Of a stretch of DNA of 64,000 nt, positions 16,784 to 47,412 are shown in pieces. A program made the translations under genes and the position numbers. The first letter of the stretch is position 1, and each line of letters starts with the position of its first letter. A model generated the notes under the pieces. The model made no database searches. It was not told the DNA's origin and was given only the letters and a program-made list of their open reading frames with translations. The stretch is from Cliona cf. orientalis (lineage: Eukaryota; Porifera; Demospongiae; Clionaida; Clionaidae), in contig OZ005699.1 of assembly GCA_963930775.1 (NCBI GenBank), forward strand, positions 124,001 to 188,000, written 5' to 3'.

Positions 16784-17179
16784 TTAAATGTCTGCAGTGC
16801 ACCCTGACCAACGTTCCAGCCTAGAGCTTGGAAGGTCGACTGGAGGATGGGGTTATAATTTTTTTTTTTTTTTTATTTCAGGAAAATGTATCCCTCATTG
16901 TGGCCTGCTATAACTATGCCATTTTCTTGAAATGTTTTTCTTCATAATTATTATTTTTTAATGTCATGATCATCATGGGATAATGTGGCTAGTATATTAT
17001 GCATGATCATCTATTAAACAAGGTTATTATCATTCAATTTCCCTGATTTGCAAGTTGACCAATAACAGCATTAGACATTTTTATTGCAAAATTATTTTCA
17101 CATACAAGAACTGCACAAATAAGAGAGACCCTATAGACTGTGAATGGTCCATGATTCAATAATTTGAATGACATCATTA

Positions 17180-21186
<4,007 letters not shown>

Positions 21187-21334
21187 TTATAATCAATTAA
21201 TATTAGATCTAATTTTATCTCAAATTTAATATGCAGATGTCAACATTTCTTTCATACCTTGTGTTAGAGTTCTTCAAAGGAGCAGCTTCTTCAAACAGAA
21301 TCAGAGGTCAAGTCAACTCCACGTGGAAAGTAGA

Positions 21335-21347
21335 GAAAGTTCCAGAT
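21335..21347 (+). promoter_or_regulatory. Heat-shock element
   Basis: GAAAGTTCCAGAT reads as GAA-ag-TTC-ca-GAt: two perfect inverted nGAAn units and a third with one mismatch. Expected HSF1 site. Confidence 0.55.
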
Positions 21348-21382
21348 ATATTATTATACACGTGGTTGATGCAATTCCCTAT

Positions 21383-21394
21383 TGCGCATGCGTA
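21383..21394 (+). promoter_or_regulatory. NRF1-like site in the HSP60/HSP10 promoter
   Basis: TGCGCATGCGTA matches YGCGCAYGCGCR at 11 of 12 positions. NRF1 controls many nuclear genes for mitochondrial proteins in other animals. Confidence 0.55.
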
Positions 21395-21429
21395 GTTCTG
21401 CTGATGCACAATATACAATGTGCACACTA

Positions 21430-21437
21430 GAAATTTC
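21430..21437 (+). promoter_or_regulatory. Second heat-shock-element-like site
   Basis: GAAATTTC, two perfect inverted units; a third unit is not clear. Confidence 0.4.
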
Positions 21438-21488
21438 CAGGCTCAGATTCCACGTGGTTCGACCTTTGAGAAAGTGCAATTAAGGAAG

Positions 21489-22359
21489 ATGGTGAGCTAA
21501 CTAGCAACGACTCGTGCTCTGGAAAGCTTTGTCTTTTTTTTTAACTTACACATGGTTTGTTGAATACTTGCAGGCTGGTTTGTTTCGGGGATTCCGTCCA
21601 CTCCTCGACCGAGTACTAGTGGAGAGATTTGCACCAGAAGTTGTGAGTCACTCTTGTAGCCAAAAGAAATAGCCTACTATCAGGAGAATTCTAATAATGA
21701 TATTAAATAAATGATATTTGAATGTGTAGAAGACGAAGAGTGGTTTGTTCATCCCTGAGAAGGCGCAGGGCAAGGTGAATGAAGCCACTGTTGTAGCCGT
21801 TGGACAGGGAGCAAAGGACAAGGTAAACTTCGTATAATTTCGATACTCTAAAATTCTTCAGCGAACTCTTCTATAATTATTATTAATTGAGATGAGAAAA
21901 TTGTTATTGAGTTCCTCTGGATTTGTTATTGAGTTCCTCTGGATTTGGCATTGAATTATCGGATTAAATAGCACGAGAGCCCTATGAATTTTAATGTCCT
22001 TAACGAGTGGCAATTTTTGCCAACGCTAGTCCTTATTAGCCAGCAGTGTTTTGGCAATGCCGCGAAGTTATTAATGTGTTGTGACTGTGTTAATTACATT
22101 TGATACATTTTCATTCTCTCACGCACGTGTGTACACAAAGGAGGGCAAGTCGATACAAATGAGCGTCCAAGTTGGAGATAAAGTGCTCGTCCCCGAATAT
22201 GGAGGAACAAAACTGACCTTTGAAGAGAAGGTTGGTGGGTTCATGCAGTAACTCACTAGCTATTCTTAACGTTCCCTCCCTCCTCTATAATAATTATTAT
22301 ATCTGCAGGACTATTATTTATTCAGAGATGGCGACATTTTAGGAGTATTTGACAGCTAA
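21489..22359 (+). CDS. HSPE1: Mitochondrial co-chaperonin HSP10
   Basis: Five coding exons (21489-21491, 21574-21642, 21730-21822, 22141-22230, 22309-22359) give 101 residues, the usual length. Family words are LLDRVLVERF, KSGLFIPEK, QGKVNEATVVAVGQG, the mobile-loop region, LVPEYGGTK and YYLFRDGDILG. The first coding exon is only the ATG, followed by a good GTGAGC donor. Exon 4 has a weak GTTGGT donor. Forms the lid of the HSP60 ring in the mitochondrial matrix. Confidence 0.96.
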
Positions 22360-22529
22360 ACCGGCAAAGTTATAGTGTTGCAGCAGCTTATGCTGGTACT
22401 CAATGCTTCTATATAATTATTATAGACACACACCAATCATTGTGACAATTATTAGTTATCTTTTGCTGAAATCATGTTTGTACTGAACGTGTGGTAACAT
22501 TAGGGTACAATAATAATGTATGCATGGTG

Positions 22530-23165
22530 TCAGAATTGCATGTCCATCTCGTTTTTGGCTTGGCTATGTGTTGGTGAGAACAGCTGAGGAAAGTTCGCTG
22601 CCAACTGAACCACTTCATTGTAGGCCCCGAGATCTGCATTTGGGATAGAGAAAAATTGATGATGTAATGATGAGGTAATGCTATAATGAGCCACACCCAC
22701 CAAAGTCGGTCCCATAGTTGACTATTCTCTCGACAGTGATGGTGAGATCTTGGTCCACTCGGCCAAGCACTTCAACATACGGATCCAACGGATCTTGCTG
22801 CAAAAGACACGATTTGAAATACGGTTTAAAGAAGGGGGCCGGGGGTCAGTGACAGCTATAGTATGCGCTAGGGGACCTACCAGAGGACTGGGGAACTTGA
22901 GTGTGATGCTCTTCCCATCACTGCACTCCAGTGTCATGGATGCGCCGCCATGGGATACCTGAGATGCATGGAACAAAAGAAGGAATCATTGATATTACAC
23001 AACTCATGCCACTGGCACTCCCATGACATGACATGACATGATCGTGGAGGCTAGTCTATGGAGTCAACTCACGCCCATGTTCTTTCCAACCAAGCAGACG
23101 TACTGTCCCGCGTGTTTGGCCAGCATAGAGCCGTTCACTCGAGGCTTAGCACTTGCAGTATCCAT
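22530..23165 (-). CDS. RPA3: Replication protein A 14-kDa subunit
   Basis: Four exons (23073-23165, 22881-22958, 22701-22797, 22530-22633) give 123 residues; human RPA3 has 121. Matches to the family: PRVNGSMLAKHAGQYVCLVG at the N-terminus, an OB-fold core with DPYVEVLGRV, and DLGAYNEVVQLAANFPQLF at the C-terminus. Third subunit of the single-stranded-DNA-binding RPA trimer in replication and repair. Convergent with HSP10 and divergent from the docking protein (305 bp between starts). Confidence 0.93.
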
Positions 23166-23470
23166 TCCTAAAAGCGTGTCAGAAGCACACACCTACGATC
23201 TTCTAATGTTCCATTTGGCGCGCGCGGGCTTTCACGCGATTTCCGTATACTTGCACCGTACACGCCGGAAACCAGCTCCGGAATCTAGTGCATGCAATTT
23301 TTCAGCTAGTTTCCGGTTAATTAGAATCAAATATTAATCGACAATCGGCGGTTCGGTAAATTACCACAGCGATCTCTCGATCGCATATTAAAAGGAACGA
23401 CCACGCAAAGCAGTCGAAAGATTCGATCACTTTTGCTGAGACTAAATCAAACAAGAAGCTAGCAGTTGCT
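23166..23470. promoter_or_regulatory. Shared upstream region of RPA3 and the PH-PTB gene
   Basis: 305 bp between divergent start codons. Contains GGCGCGCGCGGG near 23217 and no TATA box. Bidirectional promoter use is inferred from spacing only. Confidence 0.5.
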
Positions 23471-26400
23471 ATGTCTGTATCGCCGCATAGCGTATCTCCC
23501 GTTGATTCGCCGATCTTTGGCTCGTCGGCCGCTGTTCCATCGCAAGCTCTCACCGAGAACGGCCGCTTCTCTCCCTACGTGCAGATGAGCGCAGCTGAAC
23601 CGGCTGCAATGGCGGGCGCCTGCTCTCCGCCAGGACACGAAATCGTCTTGTTCGAGAGCTACCTGCAGAAGACGCCACCACTCAAGAGCCTCGTTATGGT
23701 GAGCCGTAAGCCGATATCGTTGTGCGTGCGCACTCAAGCGCGTCAACATCTTCAGCACTAGCATGATATGTAGTTTTATGCGTTGAGCAAAGCCGCAGTT
23801 GTAAAAACTATGAATTTTATACTATGTTCTCATGTTATCTTGCAGAAATGGACTAAAAGATGGTTCGTTCTCTCAAGGAAAGATATGGTGAGTCCTCACT
23901 AGTACTAGCACTTCAGTCCTAATTATAATTTAATTAGTAAGCTTTGACATTGAGAGGCTTTCATTTTGAGAGCACGGTACCTGTACAGCATAGTCTATTA
24001 GAGCGCCTTGGCAACTAATGTATAGCAAGCTTTGTGACATTTGGCAAGTATACATGTATCAATTAACAAAACTGAGTAGTATCCTCCATGGATCATTCCC
24101 CTGAGCAGTGTTGCATAGTCATGATGCCTAAGTTAATTTCCCGATGCCTAGACATGCAATTGGTAACGCTATTTGCATCAAATTGAAACCTGCAAAGTTG
24201 AAAATAATGTTATTCTCTAAAGGGCATGGGATATGCCCCCCCCCCTCTCCTCCTTTCTCTGGAGACATTCCCAAATTCAAGCATCAAGCGAACTTTCTAT
24301 TCAATAACTGTCTTTAATAATATCATTTTCAAATTTCAATGCCAACACTGCATCACTATAAGATGGAAGCTACGCGATCCGCGACATATTTATTCCAAAC
24401 TTGGTTAACTGTGGGGAAGAAGCTCCCCCTAGTCCATACATGAACTCTGCAGCCCTATAATCTTTGTAAAGTCCACAATATTAAATATTAAATATTCCCA
24501 GGGGGCTGAGGTAGCTCTCAGCTTATTAAATTAAATTATTATTATTATTATCCACTGTCGGTTCATAATCAGCGACAGGCCCGGGCCCGGCTGGCCGGCC
24601 CAGCGAGGCGCATGTCGGTAAAAGTGCATCTCCGGTTGAATTATGCGATGTTACCTTGCACTCCTTACTTCCCTGAAATGCTCTCAGGACAAAACACTGT
24701 CCCCAATTTGTAGCGGCGTATTAATCAGCGTACTCTACATCGCAGTGGCGGATTCCGGTGTCCCATCCGTATAGTGTAGACCTAATGCCTGGCGTGTATA
24801 TTGTATTAACTAGCATATGCTGCGCGGATTGCCATACACCTGCATGCTATTTATAGCAGCGCTCTAGCTATGCGACATCTATAGTTTGTTTATTACCAGG
24901 GCCTAAATATAGCACCACAGGTACTGAAGTTCTATAAAGACAGGGCATCATTATAATATATATATTGCATCACAGCCTTCATCTCTAGCTATTAATAGCG
25001 CAGGACTCTAGTAGGTTTACTTGGAATGAGGCAGTGGTAGCTCCCTAGCTTTTGCTTTTGCTAAGGCTGCTTGCGCGCACAAAACATCACGTAGAACCAA
25101 TCGGAACTGACTCTGTATTGGTAGACCCTGAAGGAATGCCAGCTCGTAGACCAAACTCAGAATCCCTTCAGTTCAAGGAGTGGCAGTCAGAGACTGACTC
25201 GGATCATGCCATGGGTATGCCTGACTAACACTGTATCGTGAGATTGCAATGTAATTATACAAAAAGTGAATGTTGACTCGCTCTTGCTCAGCATATATAG
25301 GGAAAATTTCGTGGTCAGCATTTTCAGGCTAGGTAAACATGAAATAGAAACTCAGCACAGTAGAGACAGTTTTGATATCACAGCCCAGAATAGCTGACCG
25401 AGTGTGTAGTCTTTGAAACAGTTCAACTTATCCTTCTATTTTCCTAGTCAACAGCTAGGTGCATAGCCACATAATATTATTATTATTATTAGCCTGTTTA
25501 TTTCCTTCATTCATGCACTGACAAACAGAATGTTCCCACCAGCATTGAGCTCTCCTACTACAAGGATGCTAGCAAGAAAGAGAAACGCCAGACCATTGAT
25601 CTCTCAAAGTTCGTTGGCATTCGACCCAACGCCAAGGTGGGGACGAAGGAGCACGTCTTTGCCATCGAGACCGAGGAGAGGAAGTACATTCTGAAGGCTC
25701 CTGACCAGAATACGAAGAACATCTGGCTGGCAAAGCTCTGTGAGCTGTGTGGACAAGGTCAGTTGCAGTCCAACAAATTTAATGATAAAAGTCATTTGTG
25801 AAGGTGTAATTTTATTATTGCATGTGTAAAATCAGTTTTAGCAAATTACTTAGAGTGTAAGTGGGATTGAAAGAACAGTCAGCACCAGTAAATACTTTTT
25901 TTTTTTCCTTTTCGAATTGATGTTGTTATGCATGAGAGTGAAGCCACCGCATCTTCGTTGCTAAGAGACTCACTTCCCTCTCCTCCTTTGTGTACGAGTT
26001 GAAATATTCAAACAATCACATCGTGGCCAAGTTGAAATATTCGAATATCTCTCCTTAGCTCTTCGTGTGGTTACTGTTTGTTGGAGCTTCCCCCCTCACC
26101 CCTAGCTGGCTGTGGTAGCTCCTTGACCCAATGATAACAGTGATATCAGTGTGGTGTGCCTCTAAGGTCGGTCAGGGAAAGAAAACCCTCTCCATTGGCT
26201 ATGTCAACAGTGCCTGGTATGCGAGGGTCAAGGCCACAGGCAGATGGCTGGTGGAGAGAGGCACTTAAGCTGGCCAGCTACCCCCTTATCTAGAGAATAG
26301 CAGCGTGGTCAAGTTTCTCACCCACGACACTTCTTTGTACTCTGAGTGTGAGGGCATGTAGCTCTCTCCGTTTGAGTGCATGGGGCAAGATAAGGTACGA

Positions 26401-27611
26401 ATAATATTACGCTTGTTTGCCCAAGTATATATCAATCTATGAAAGGAAATATGCATCAGAAAACTACTCATTTGCTTTGCCAATCTGCAGAGCAAATGTG
26501 CCTGAATTCATTTACTAATGGGATACATAGTTCCTATTATTTAAATCGCCTCTCCCTCTCCCTCTCTCCCTCCCTCTCTCTTTCTCTCTCTACAGAGCAA
26601 GTGTATCACATCACCATTCCTCATCAGCCCAACATGGTCCAAAGCGAGGCTATCCTGAAGCTTTCCAGCCAGTCCAGTGTCACTGCCATCGTACCCTCCA
26701 CGGGCATGACCCTAATCGATATCCCCTTCGAGAAGATACGTCGCCTCGGAAGCCTAGAAGCTTACAGCCACGATGTCATCTGGTTTGAAACTTGCCACAA
26801 TTCGTCGCCGGGAAACTTCCATTTTTTCACGGTGCCATCGGGAATGGAAGTCGCCCAGCAGATCATCAAAGACCTCAAAGCCTCGATCGAGTGCTACACG
26901 TCCTCTCTACTCATAATGGAGGACTGTTGTGACTTGGAGCTATCGTTCATCTCAAGGGAGCACTATGGCTGCCGAGAATTCTCACCTTTCACTCGTAACC
27001 ATCTCCTACAATCAGGTCTGAGGCAGCTGCCCCCTCGCTGGCCCCCTACAACGATGCTCCACTCACAGGGTAGCCTGCATGGACGACGGGGGAGCGATGC
27101 CCCCACGACACCATTCATGAGAGCCATGTCATGTGACCTGGGGAGCCCGGCAGTGGCGGGAGTTTCATTGGAGGAGTGGGCCGCCAACAAGGGACGTAGA
27201 AATATGTCAATGTCATCATCAAGAGGGCCCCCCTCATTGTCGAGAAAGCCCACCTTGGACCAATTTCGACAAAACAGCACATCTTCGTTCGATCGCTCCT
27301 CCAACTTGGACCTGAGCGAGGGCCATTTTTCTGACTCCATTGGTAGCGACGTCTTTGAGCCAACGCCGCGCAGCAATTCCCCTAGGAAACTGTCGCAGCA
27401 AAACTCCATCTCAAGCCAGAGCAGCTCCGTGAGCTCCCACCCTCCCGGCAGCCCTGCCACCATGGAGAACGGTAGCTTCGTGTATGAAGACGGTTCACCA
27501 CAAGCGAGACGAATGCTCAGTTTTACGTCTCATACGGCTCCCGTTGTTCCACCAAGATCAGTGGTTTCTCTGAGGAGACAAGATGCATCGTACATCGAGT
27601 CGGTAGCATAA
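23471..27611 (+). CDS. PH-PTB docking protein (DOK/IRS-like adaptor)
   Basis: Four exons (23471-23698, 23846-23887, 25529-25757, 26596-27611) give 504 residues. A PH domain spans about residues 55-166 (KWTKRWFVLSRKDM ... LSYYKDASKKEKRQTIDLS ... HVFAIETEERKYIL ... IWLAKLCEL). An IRS-type PTB domain follows at about 170-275 (ILKLSSQSSVTAIV, LIDIPFEKIRRLGSLE, FHFFTVPSGMEVAQQIIKDL). The rest is a long Ser/Pro-rich tail with few tyrosines, such as VYEDG and SYIES. This is the layout of DOK and IRS adaptors that bind NPxY motifs of receptor tyrosine kinases. I cannot assign it to one vertebrate subfamily. Intron 2 is 1.6 kb and holds nothing recognisable. Confidence 0.88.
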
Positions 27612-30249
27612 CCTCCCCTCCCCCTCCCCCTCCAAGAACGCTTTTTATTTATTTGAACTCTTTCTTTCAACTGACTCAATCACTTTCAACTGGTTGCCCT
27701 TTTGTCTGCCTGTCTGTCTGTCTGTCTGTCTGTCTGTGTGTGTCTTGAAAACAGCTGAGCTGTGTCTGTGGTAACCTCCTCTACACCTGATTCTGGGATA
27801 ACTATAGCTCACTTAATTATGAGGCCAGTGCTTACCCCCACCTTTCTCCCTCCTGGTCCACTCACCTCTCTCTCTCTCTCTCTCTGCCAACATTTTGGCC
27901 ACTTATCCTCCCAATAATGGCTTCCCTATCACTCAACCACAGACAACTAAAGACTTTGTCCGTCTCTCTCTCTCTCTCCGTCCTCAAATTCACTTAAGCT
28001 ACAGGTTTGTCTTTGTTTACTACTGAAGATTACCATACAGCTCTCTCTCTCTCTCTCTTGTTGCCCATCAGCGCAGTCAACAACCACATAAACATGTACA
28101 TGCATGTACATCACCACATGTCTGGCACATGCATCACCGGCCCGTATACCGTACAACACGTACGTCACTACAGCTGTCAGTCGATCGATATTATAATATT
28201 ATAATTATTATAGTAACATTCTCTCTCTGTGTACGAACTAAAAAACAAAAAACACGTATATAGCCATGCATTGTGCATATGGAAAATGAAAACCTCTCAT
28301 TCACTCACGAGTCAGTTTTCTTGTTGCTGTTATTTGTGAGTTTTGATGTTTTCCACTGCACGGGATTTTAGTCCGATCGAACATATATATGTATGTGTGA
28401 ATATTTTGTTATTTTTTGTGTACATATCCTTTAACGTGTGTTCGTTCGTGTACGTAGTTACGACAAATCTTTTATTGTCCTTCATTTTCCCCTTTACCCC
28501 GTCACTACTATCCTTTGTCAATTATTGTTACGTTACCCCCAGCAACCAGGCCCCACCACACCCACTGGCACTTTGTGTATCATGATCTCTTACCTGCTGT
28601 ACATGATTACGTAATTATATTGTTTTTTATGTGATATTTTTGTACTGTGTGCCTTGTATTCAATTACATTGTGTATGTATGTGCATAGTGTTTGAAAAAT
28701 TTGTACTTTTGACTTTTTGAAAGAAAAATTTAATATTATTACCATTCAGTGAAATTGTCAGCCAAAATTTGCACCAATTAGTGGTAACATGACTTGCGTT
28801 TGAAAAGAGAGTCTCTGAATGGCCAGGACGATTAGAGCATGAACTACACCTGGGGGATCGAGGGGGAACAAGCCTCATCCAGGCCCCCCCAAAAAACAGC
28901 AAAACATGACTATACATCTGCTACATACGTGTAAATAAAGCCTTGTACAATCATTCTTTTCGAAATTTAGCACAAATTGCTATTATCATTATGGCGTAAC
29001 TGGCAACTAGCTAAGATAGAGCTATCGATCATGGGCTGTAGCTGTGTGATTAGAATTTGACAGCTGCTTCTCTATTGCATAACAACTACATTACATAATG
29101 TGTCCGCGATAGCAGCAGCTAGCTATAGATAGGCTTGGGGGTTGAGGGGGCCCAGATAAAAGCCAAGAAGCTTAAAGTGGTCCTTTATTGTGGCCAGCTT
29201 AACCTAACATTCCGCTCTAATGGCAGCTATGCCACTTGAAATGCCATCACACCTCATCTCCCCAATCATCCTCCCTCCTCAGAGATATCAAATGAACAAA
29301 AACACACGTTGGTCATGATGGTCTTGGCCTGCGCACTCGTGATGACAGCCACCCAGCGATGTTCACCCATATTCCGTCACCGTGGCGACCTGCTTACATA
29401 CGCAAGCCACATATGTACGTCCCATGTGTTCGGTAACGAGTCAAGTACTAGTTGAGACACTGAGGAGCCAGTAGACATACATAGCTAACGTCTGAGTACG
29501 GAGCACGTATGACCATACTACAGCGTATCGTTGTGCCATAATGTACACAACTAATGAGCATGTACGCATGTAGGTTGTAGTACATACACTCTAATGGCAG
29601 AAAGAAAGTGCTGCCATTAGAAACCTATTATATGCCATTAATACAGTGTAGCTGTTCGGATTCGGAGTATACACACACACACACACACACACACATGTAC
29701 ATGTACACACTCTCTCATGCACACGTGTCGTAGCACGCACACACGCATATGCACTTCGTTAGAGTATACTATTGTGTACTCCTTAGCACGTACAAGTGAA
29801 CGGAATAGACAGTGCTTAGGGTATATACCTGTCAACGGACACCTGCGCTATAATAGACACCAGCCATCCCAAAGATTGACTGCTTTTCGCTAGTCTAAGC
29901 GCACATGCTGTGGAGCTAGCTACCCCCCACACAGGACAAACACACAGTCTTGACTAGCAGTAGTTCAAAGGGGTAGTACACATCTTAAGCTTTTTAGCTC
30001 GAGACTCGCACACACAGATTTCCTAAAGGAGAGGCTAGCTTTACACCTGCTGGACCATGGAGCCACACTCTCTCTCTCTGCTGGAGTGAGTTATGTAATG
30101 GAGGCAGGTTGCCAAGTCAGGTCCTTGGCAACTGGGCTGGCTAGCTATAGATGAAAAGCAGCTGCAGCTCACTGAGGCTTACAATGGTGTCTATAGGGAG
30201 AGGATCAATGGAGAGTATGGCACTACTAAATAGCTAAATAAGGGAAAGG

Positions 30250-30346
<97 letters not shown>

Positions 30347-30598
30347 GAGTAGATATACAAACATTTCCTCGAGTAATAGTGATAAAACATGATTTTCATA
30401 AATCATATCAATCACAATAACATATTAAATGCTAAGTTAATTAATAGTTAATATTAGGGGCTTAGCTCCTATCATCCTAGTTTAAATAGTTGTGCAAGAG
30501 AGAGGGAGGGAGAGGGAGAAAACTTTTAAAACTGTGACAGCTGTTGGCTAGTAGTGAGCTCTGGAGGATACTGTTTGTACGCCTAACCTGAAGAGAAG

Positions 30599-30640
<42 letters not shown>

Positions 30641-32010
30641 GGAGAAAGGGAGAGAGAAAGACAATCAATCCCATTCTGTTTGGTCAAGTTTCAAGAATGT
30701 CTATATAGGTAGTTATTTCAAAGGACATCTGCCGCTGTCAAGCCAAAGAAAAAGAAAACTGACTAGAAATAACTGTTTGCGGTTTTTGAAAGAGTAAATA
30801 AAATTTGCATAGGGAGGTCGGATCACACACACACACACACACACACACACAACTGAGAAGCACTGATCTCCTTTGGGAGCAAGAGGCTGTAATTTTCAAG
30901 ATGGAGAAGTTACTACACAAAATTTTTGTTAGTTCTTAGTGAGTTTGGTACACAGCTCACTTTGACCACCGTACGATAATTTACAAGCTAGAGAGGAATT
31001 AAATGACCATATATGGCAAAATACATGTACGATGTAGCGAGTTATTCCCAGCGGTACAGCTAGCGAGCGAGCGAGCGAGCGAGTGCGGGATGGGGCTAGT
31101 CGACAGCTGACACCAAGGACAGACTGAAGGATGTGGCAAGGCTACTCCTAAATACCAACATAAAAAGCTTAATGCTCAGCAGCTGAGTACATGTAATAAT
31201 ACCACACTGCCTGTATAGAGAGCATAATATTATAGCATAGAGAGCACACACAATCATGAACCATCCTCCACACCTTTAAAACTAAGGAAGCTGCTACATG
31301 AGCTGTTATCCTGCCTGTGGGTATAATTATACTGGTACACTTGGCTAAGGTAAAGCAGCTAGTTCAGTGGTTGACCAGGTCAGACAGACACAATTAATTT
31401 CTGGTGGTGAAGGATCAGCTGAGAAAGCCCAGCCACTTGAAAGCCCATCAGCTGGTGAAAATGGAGCAATTGTGGTCCCACCTGGACCAGCCTTTGACCA
31501 AGGGAGGGTCATGCAGGTCAACCAGCTCACTCAAGACACCTCTTTTACTGTCTGACAGTGACTGCTTAGAAGTTAAGTAAGCCTCAAGCTCTTAAGCTTT
31601 GAATAGCTAGCTAAGTGGCCAACAGGGATTTTGTGGTAAGGCTATGGTAGTGTTGGTACTGTCTAGAAAGTCATGGAAATAGTAAAGCCTAGCCTATGGA
31701 GCAGCCAAAAAAACCATCCCACAAAGGAGAGAGGAAGAAGGAGAGAGAGGGGAGAGGGGGGAAAGGGGGAGAGGGTAATCTTAAGAAGTGGGTACTAGTC
31801 TGGTCAGACAGCTGGGGCAACACAAGGCTCTTATATGGAGAGGCTTGGTGAGCAATTTGAAGAAAGAGAGAATAGGGAGTGTGGGGGAGAGGGGGAGGAA
31901 GGGAGGGTCCACCATGCTAGCAGACTGTGAAGCCACAATGGCTGTCAACATGGTTGGCCAGAGACACTCAGCTGGTGAGAGAAAGGGTTCACCAGCTGAT
32001 CCCCAGACAG

Positions 32011-32043
<33 letters not shown>

Positions 32044-32924
32044 AACACTACAATTAGCCCACCATACACACACACTCACACAGAGAAACCTCTAATGCAG
32101 ATCAGCTGTGGAACAGTGGTCTGGGGTAATTGGATGCAGCTACATGCACAGCCTAGCCAGGCCCAGGACCAAGCCCTCCACTGTTCTGTAGTTAATTGGG
32201 CAGCCAACCATGGCAGACAGCTGATGGGTATGGCCACAACTCAGCTATGGCTGAAGGGACAGAGATGATGTAGGGATATAAAGGTGGACAAGGCTACTTT
32301 ACTTTATATTATACATATGCTCCGAATCTTACTAAGCCTCAAGTACAGAGTATAATATTATTATTATGCACAGTCACACTTATACGTACATACATGTACA
32401 AAACAGTCACACTCACAAGTACACATACACACACTAATTAATGTACATGTAGATACACAATGTACATGCATGTACATGTACACGCACAAACTGATGTTAA
32501 AATTGTACACATATACACCACATGAACAGCTACAGCTCAGCTAGCTATGGGTGTACGTACGACACGTAGCGCACGCACGCACAGCTACAGCCCACCACCT
32601 GGCCTGGTGTACACAACAGTTCACTCCACTGGGAACAACTTCGTTAGTACAACGTTGACTTAACACCAGCTATCCACTCGCTTGCTACAGCCCCACGCTG
32701 CCAAGATAACTAACCATGGACTCTCCCCCCATAGCAAGAAGTTACAAATTGTGTTAAAGTTTTTTTATTAATGGATAAATAAATAATGTATGAAAGACGC
32801 ATGTAGTAGATTGGGGTAGTAATTTTTCACACACATACAGACACACAAACACACTAGTCATGAATTACAAATCAAGGAAAAATAAGTGATTTTAGTTTTT
32901 TTTTAAATAATCTGCTCTGCTGGT
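27612..32924. other. Simple-repeat-rich tail-to-tail spacer
   Basis: Between the PH-PTB gene and kinesin. It has many CT/GA and CA runs: GA about 30251-30343 and 30601-30633; CA about 29671-29695, 30825-30851 and 32012-32041. No open frame here has coding character. 27612 to about 28900 probably includes the 3' UTR of the upstream gene. A short perfect hairpin (10-bp arms) sits at 29591-29620. Confidence 0.6.
30251..30343 (+). repeat. (GA)n microsatellite
   Basis: About 46 uninterrupted AG units, the longest pure run in the window. Confidence 0.95.
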
Positions 32925-46900
<13,976 letters not shown>

Positions 46901-47412
46901 TGTCTACTGTTGATAAAATTTTAATATTGCGCCTTACAGGTCGCAAGGATTTTTATAAACACAGCGAAGAAACTTGTCAGCTTGATTGATTTGGTCGGTA
47001 CATAGCGCTCACCAGGCCTTCGATCCAACACTGGCCAAGAATCACCTGCGATCCACAACTCCCAGCGAATGTATGGCACGCCAAATGTAACATAATAGCA
47101 CACTACGTGGAGACGTTCTTAATTAGATTACTTATATCACGTGAGCATGCATGTCAACCTTTGACCCTCGAGTCTGCACCCGAGATTACGTCGAAAGTCA
47201 ACGCTACGTTCACGGCCTCGATTCTTTGACGCCTACGTCCAAATATCTGACCCTACGTTACTGAGCTAGAAACACTACGTCAACCGAGACACTTTGATCC
47301 GGACTCTTTTCGAATTCGAATTCTGCCCCCGCCACCTTTGACCTTCCAGGGTTTCGCCAACTTGCCCCTCCTCTCCGCCACCTTTGACCTCTAGATTGTT
47401 TTGCAACCGGCC

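Larger units (their letters stand above)
15649..17179. other. Repeat-rich spacer between BBS5 and HSP60
   Basis: Tail-to-tail intergenic region. It holds one copy of a dispersed repeat (about 15708-15810) and a GC-richer block with an inverted-repeat-bounded element at 16372-16783. No convincing gene. Confidence 0.6.

Noticed and set aside
26439-26595. Upstream extension of the last PH-PTB exon
   Set aside because: It runs through a CT-rich polypyrimidine tract ending in TACAG. Splicing at 26596 joins the PH and PTB parts in phase.
29591-29620. Perfect hairpin CTAATGGCAG / CTGCCATTAG as a possible microRNA
   Set aside because: The stem is only 10 bp with a 10-base loop, too short for a precursor; no longer pairing was seen.
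27612-32924. Small open frames in the intergenic region as genes
   Set aside because: They coincide with simple repeats, lack splice-supported partners and show no family motifs.
47401-47412. Transposase start at an upstream TTG
   Set aside because: An ATG at 47413 in the same frame is the ordinary eukaryotic choice.
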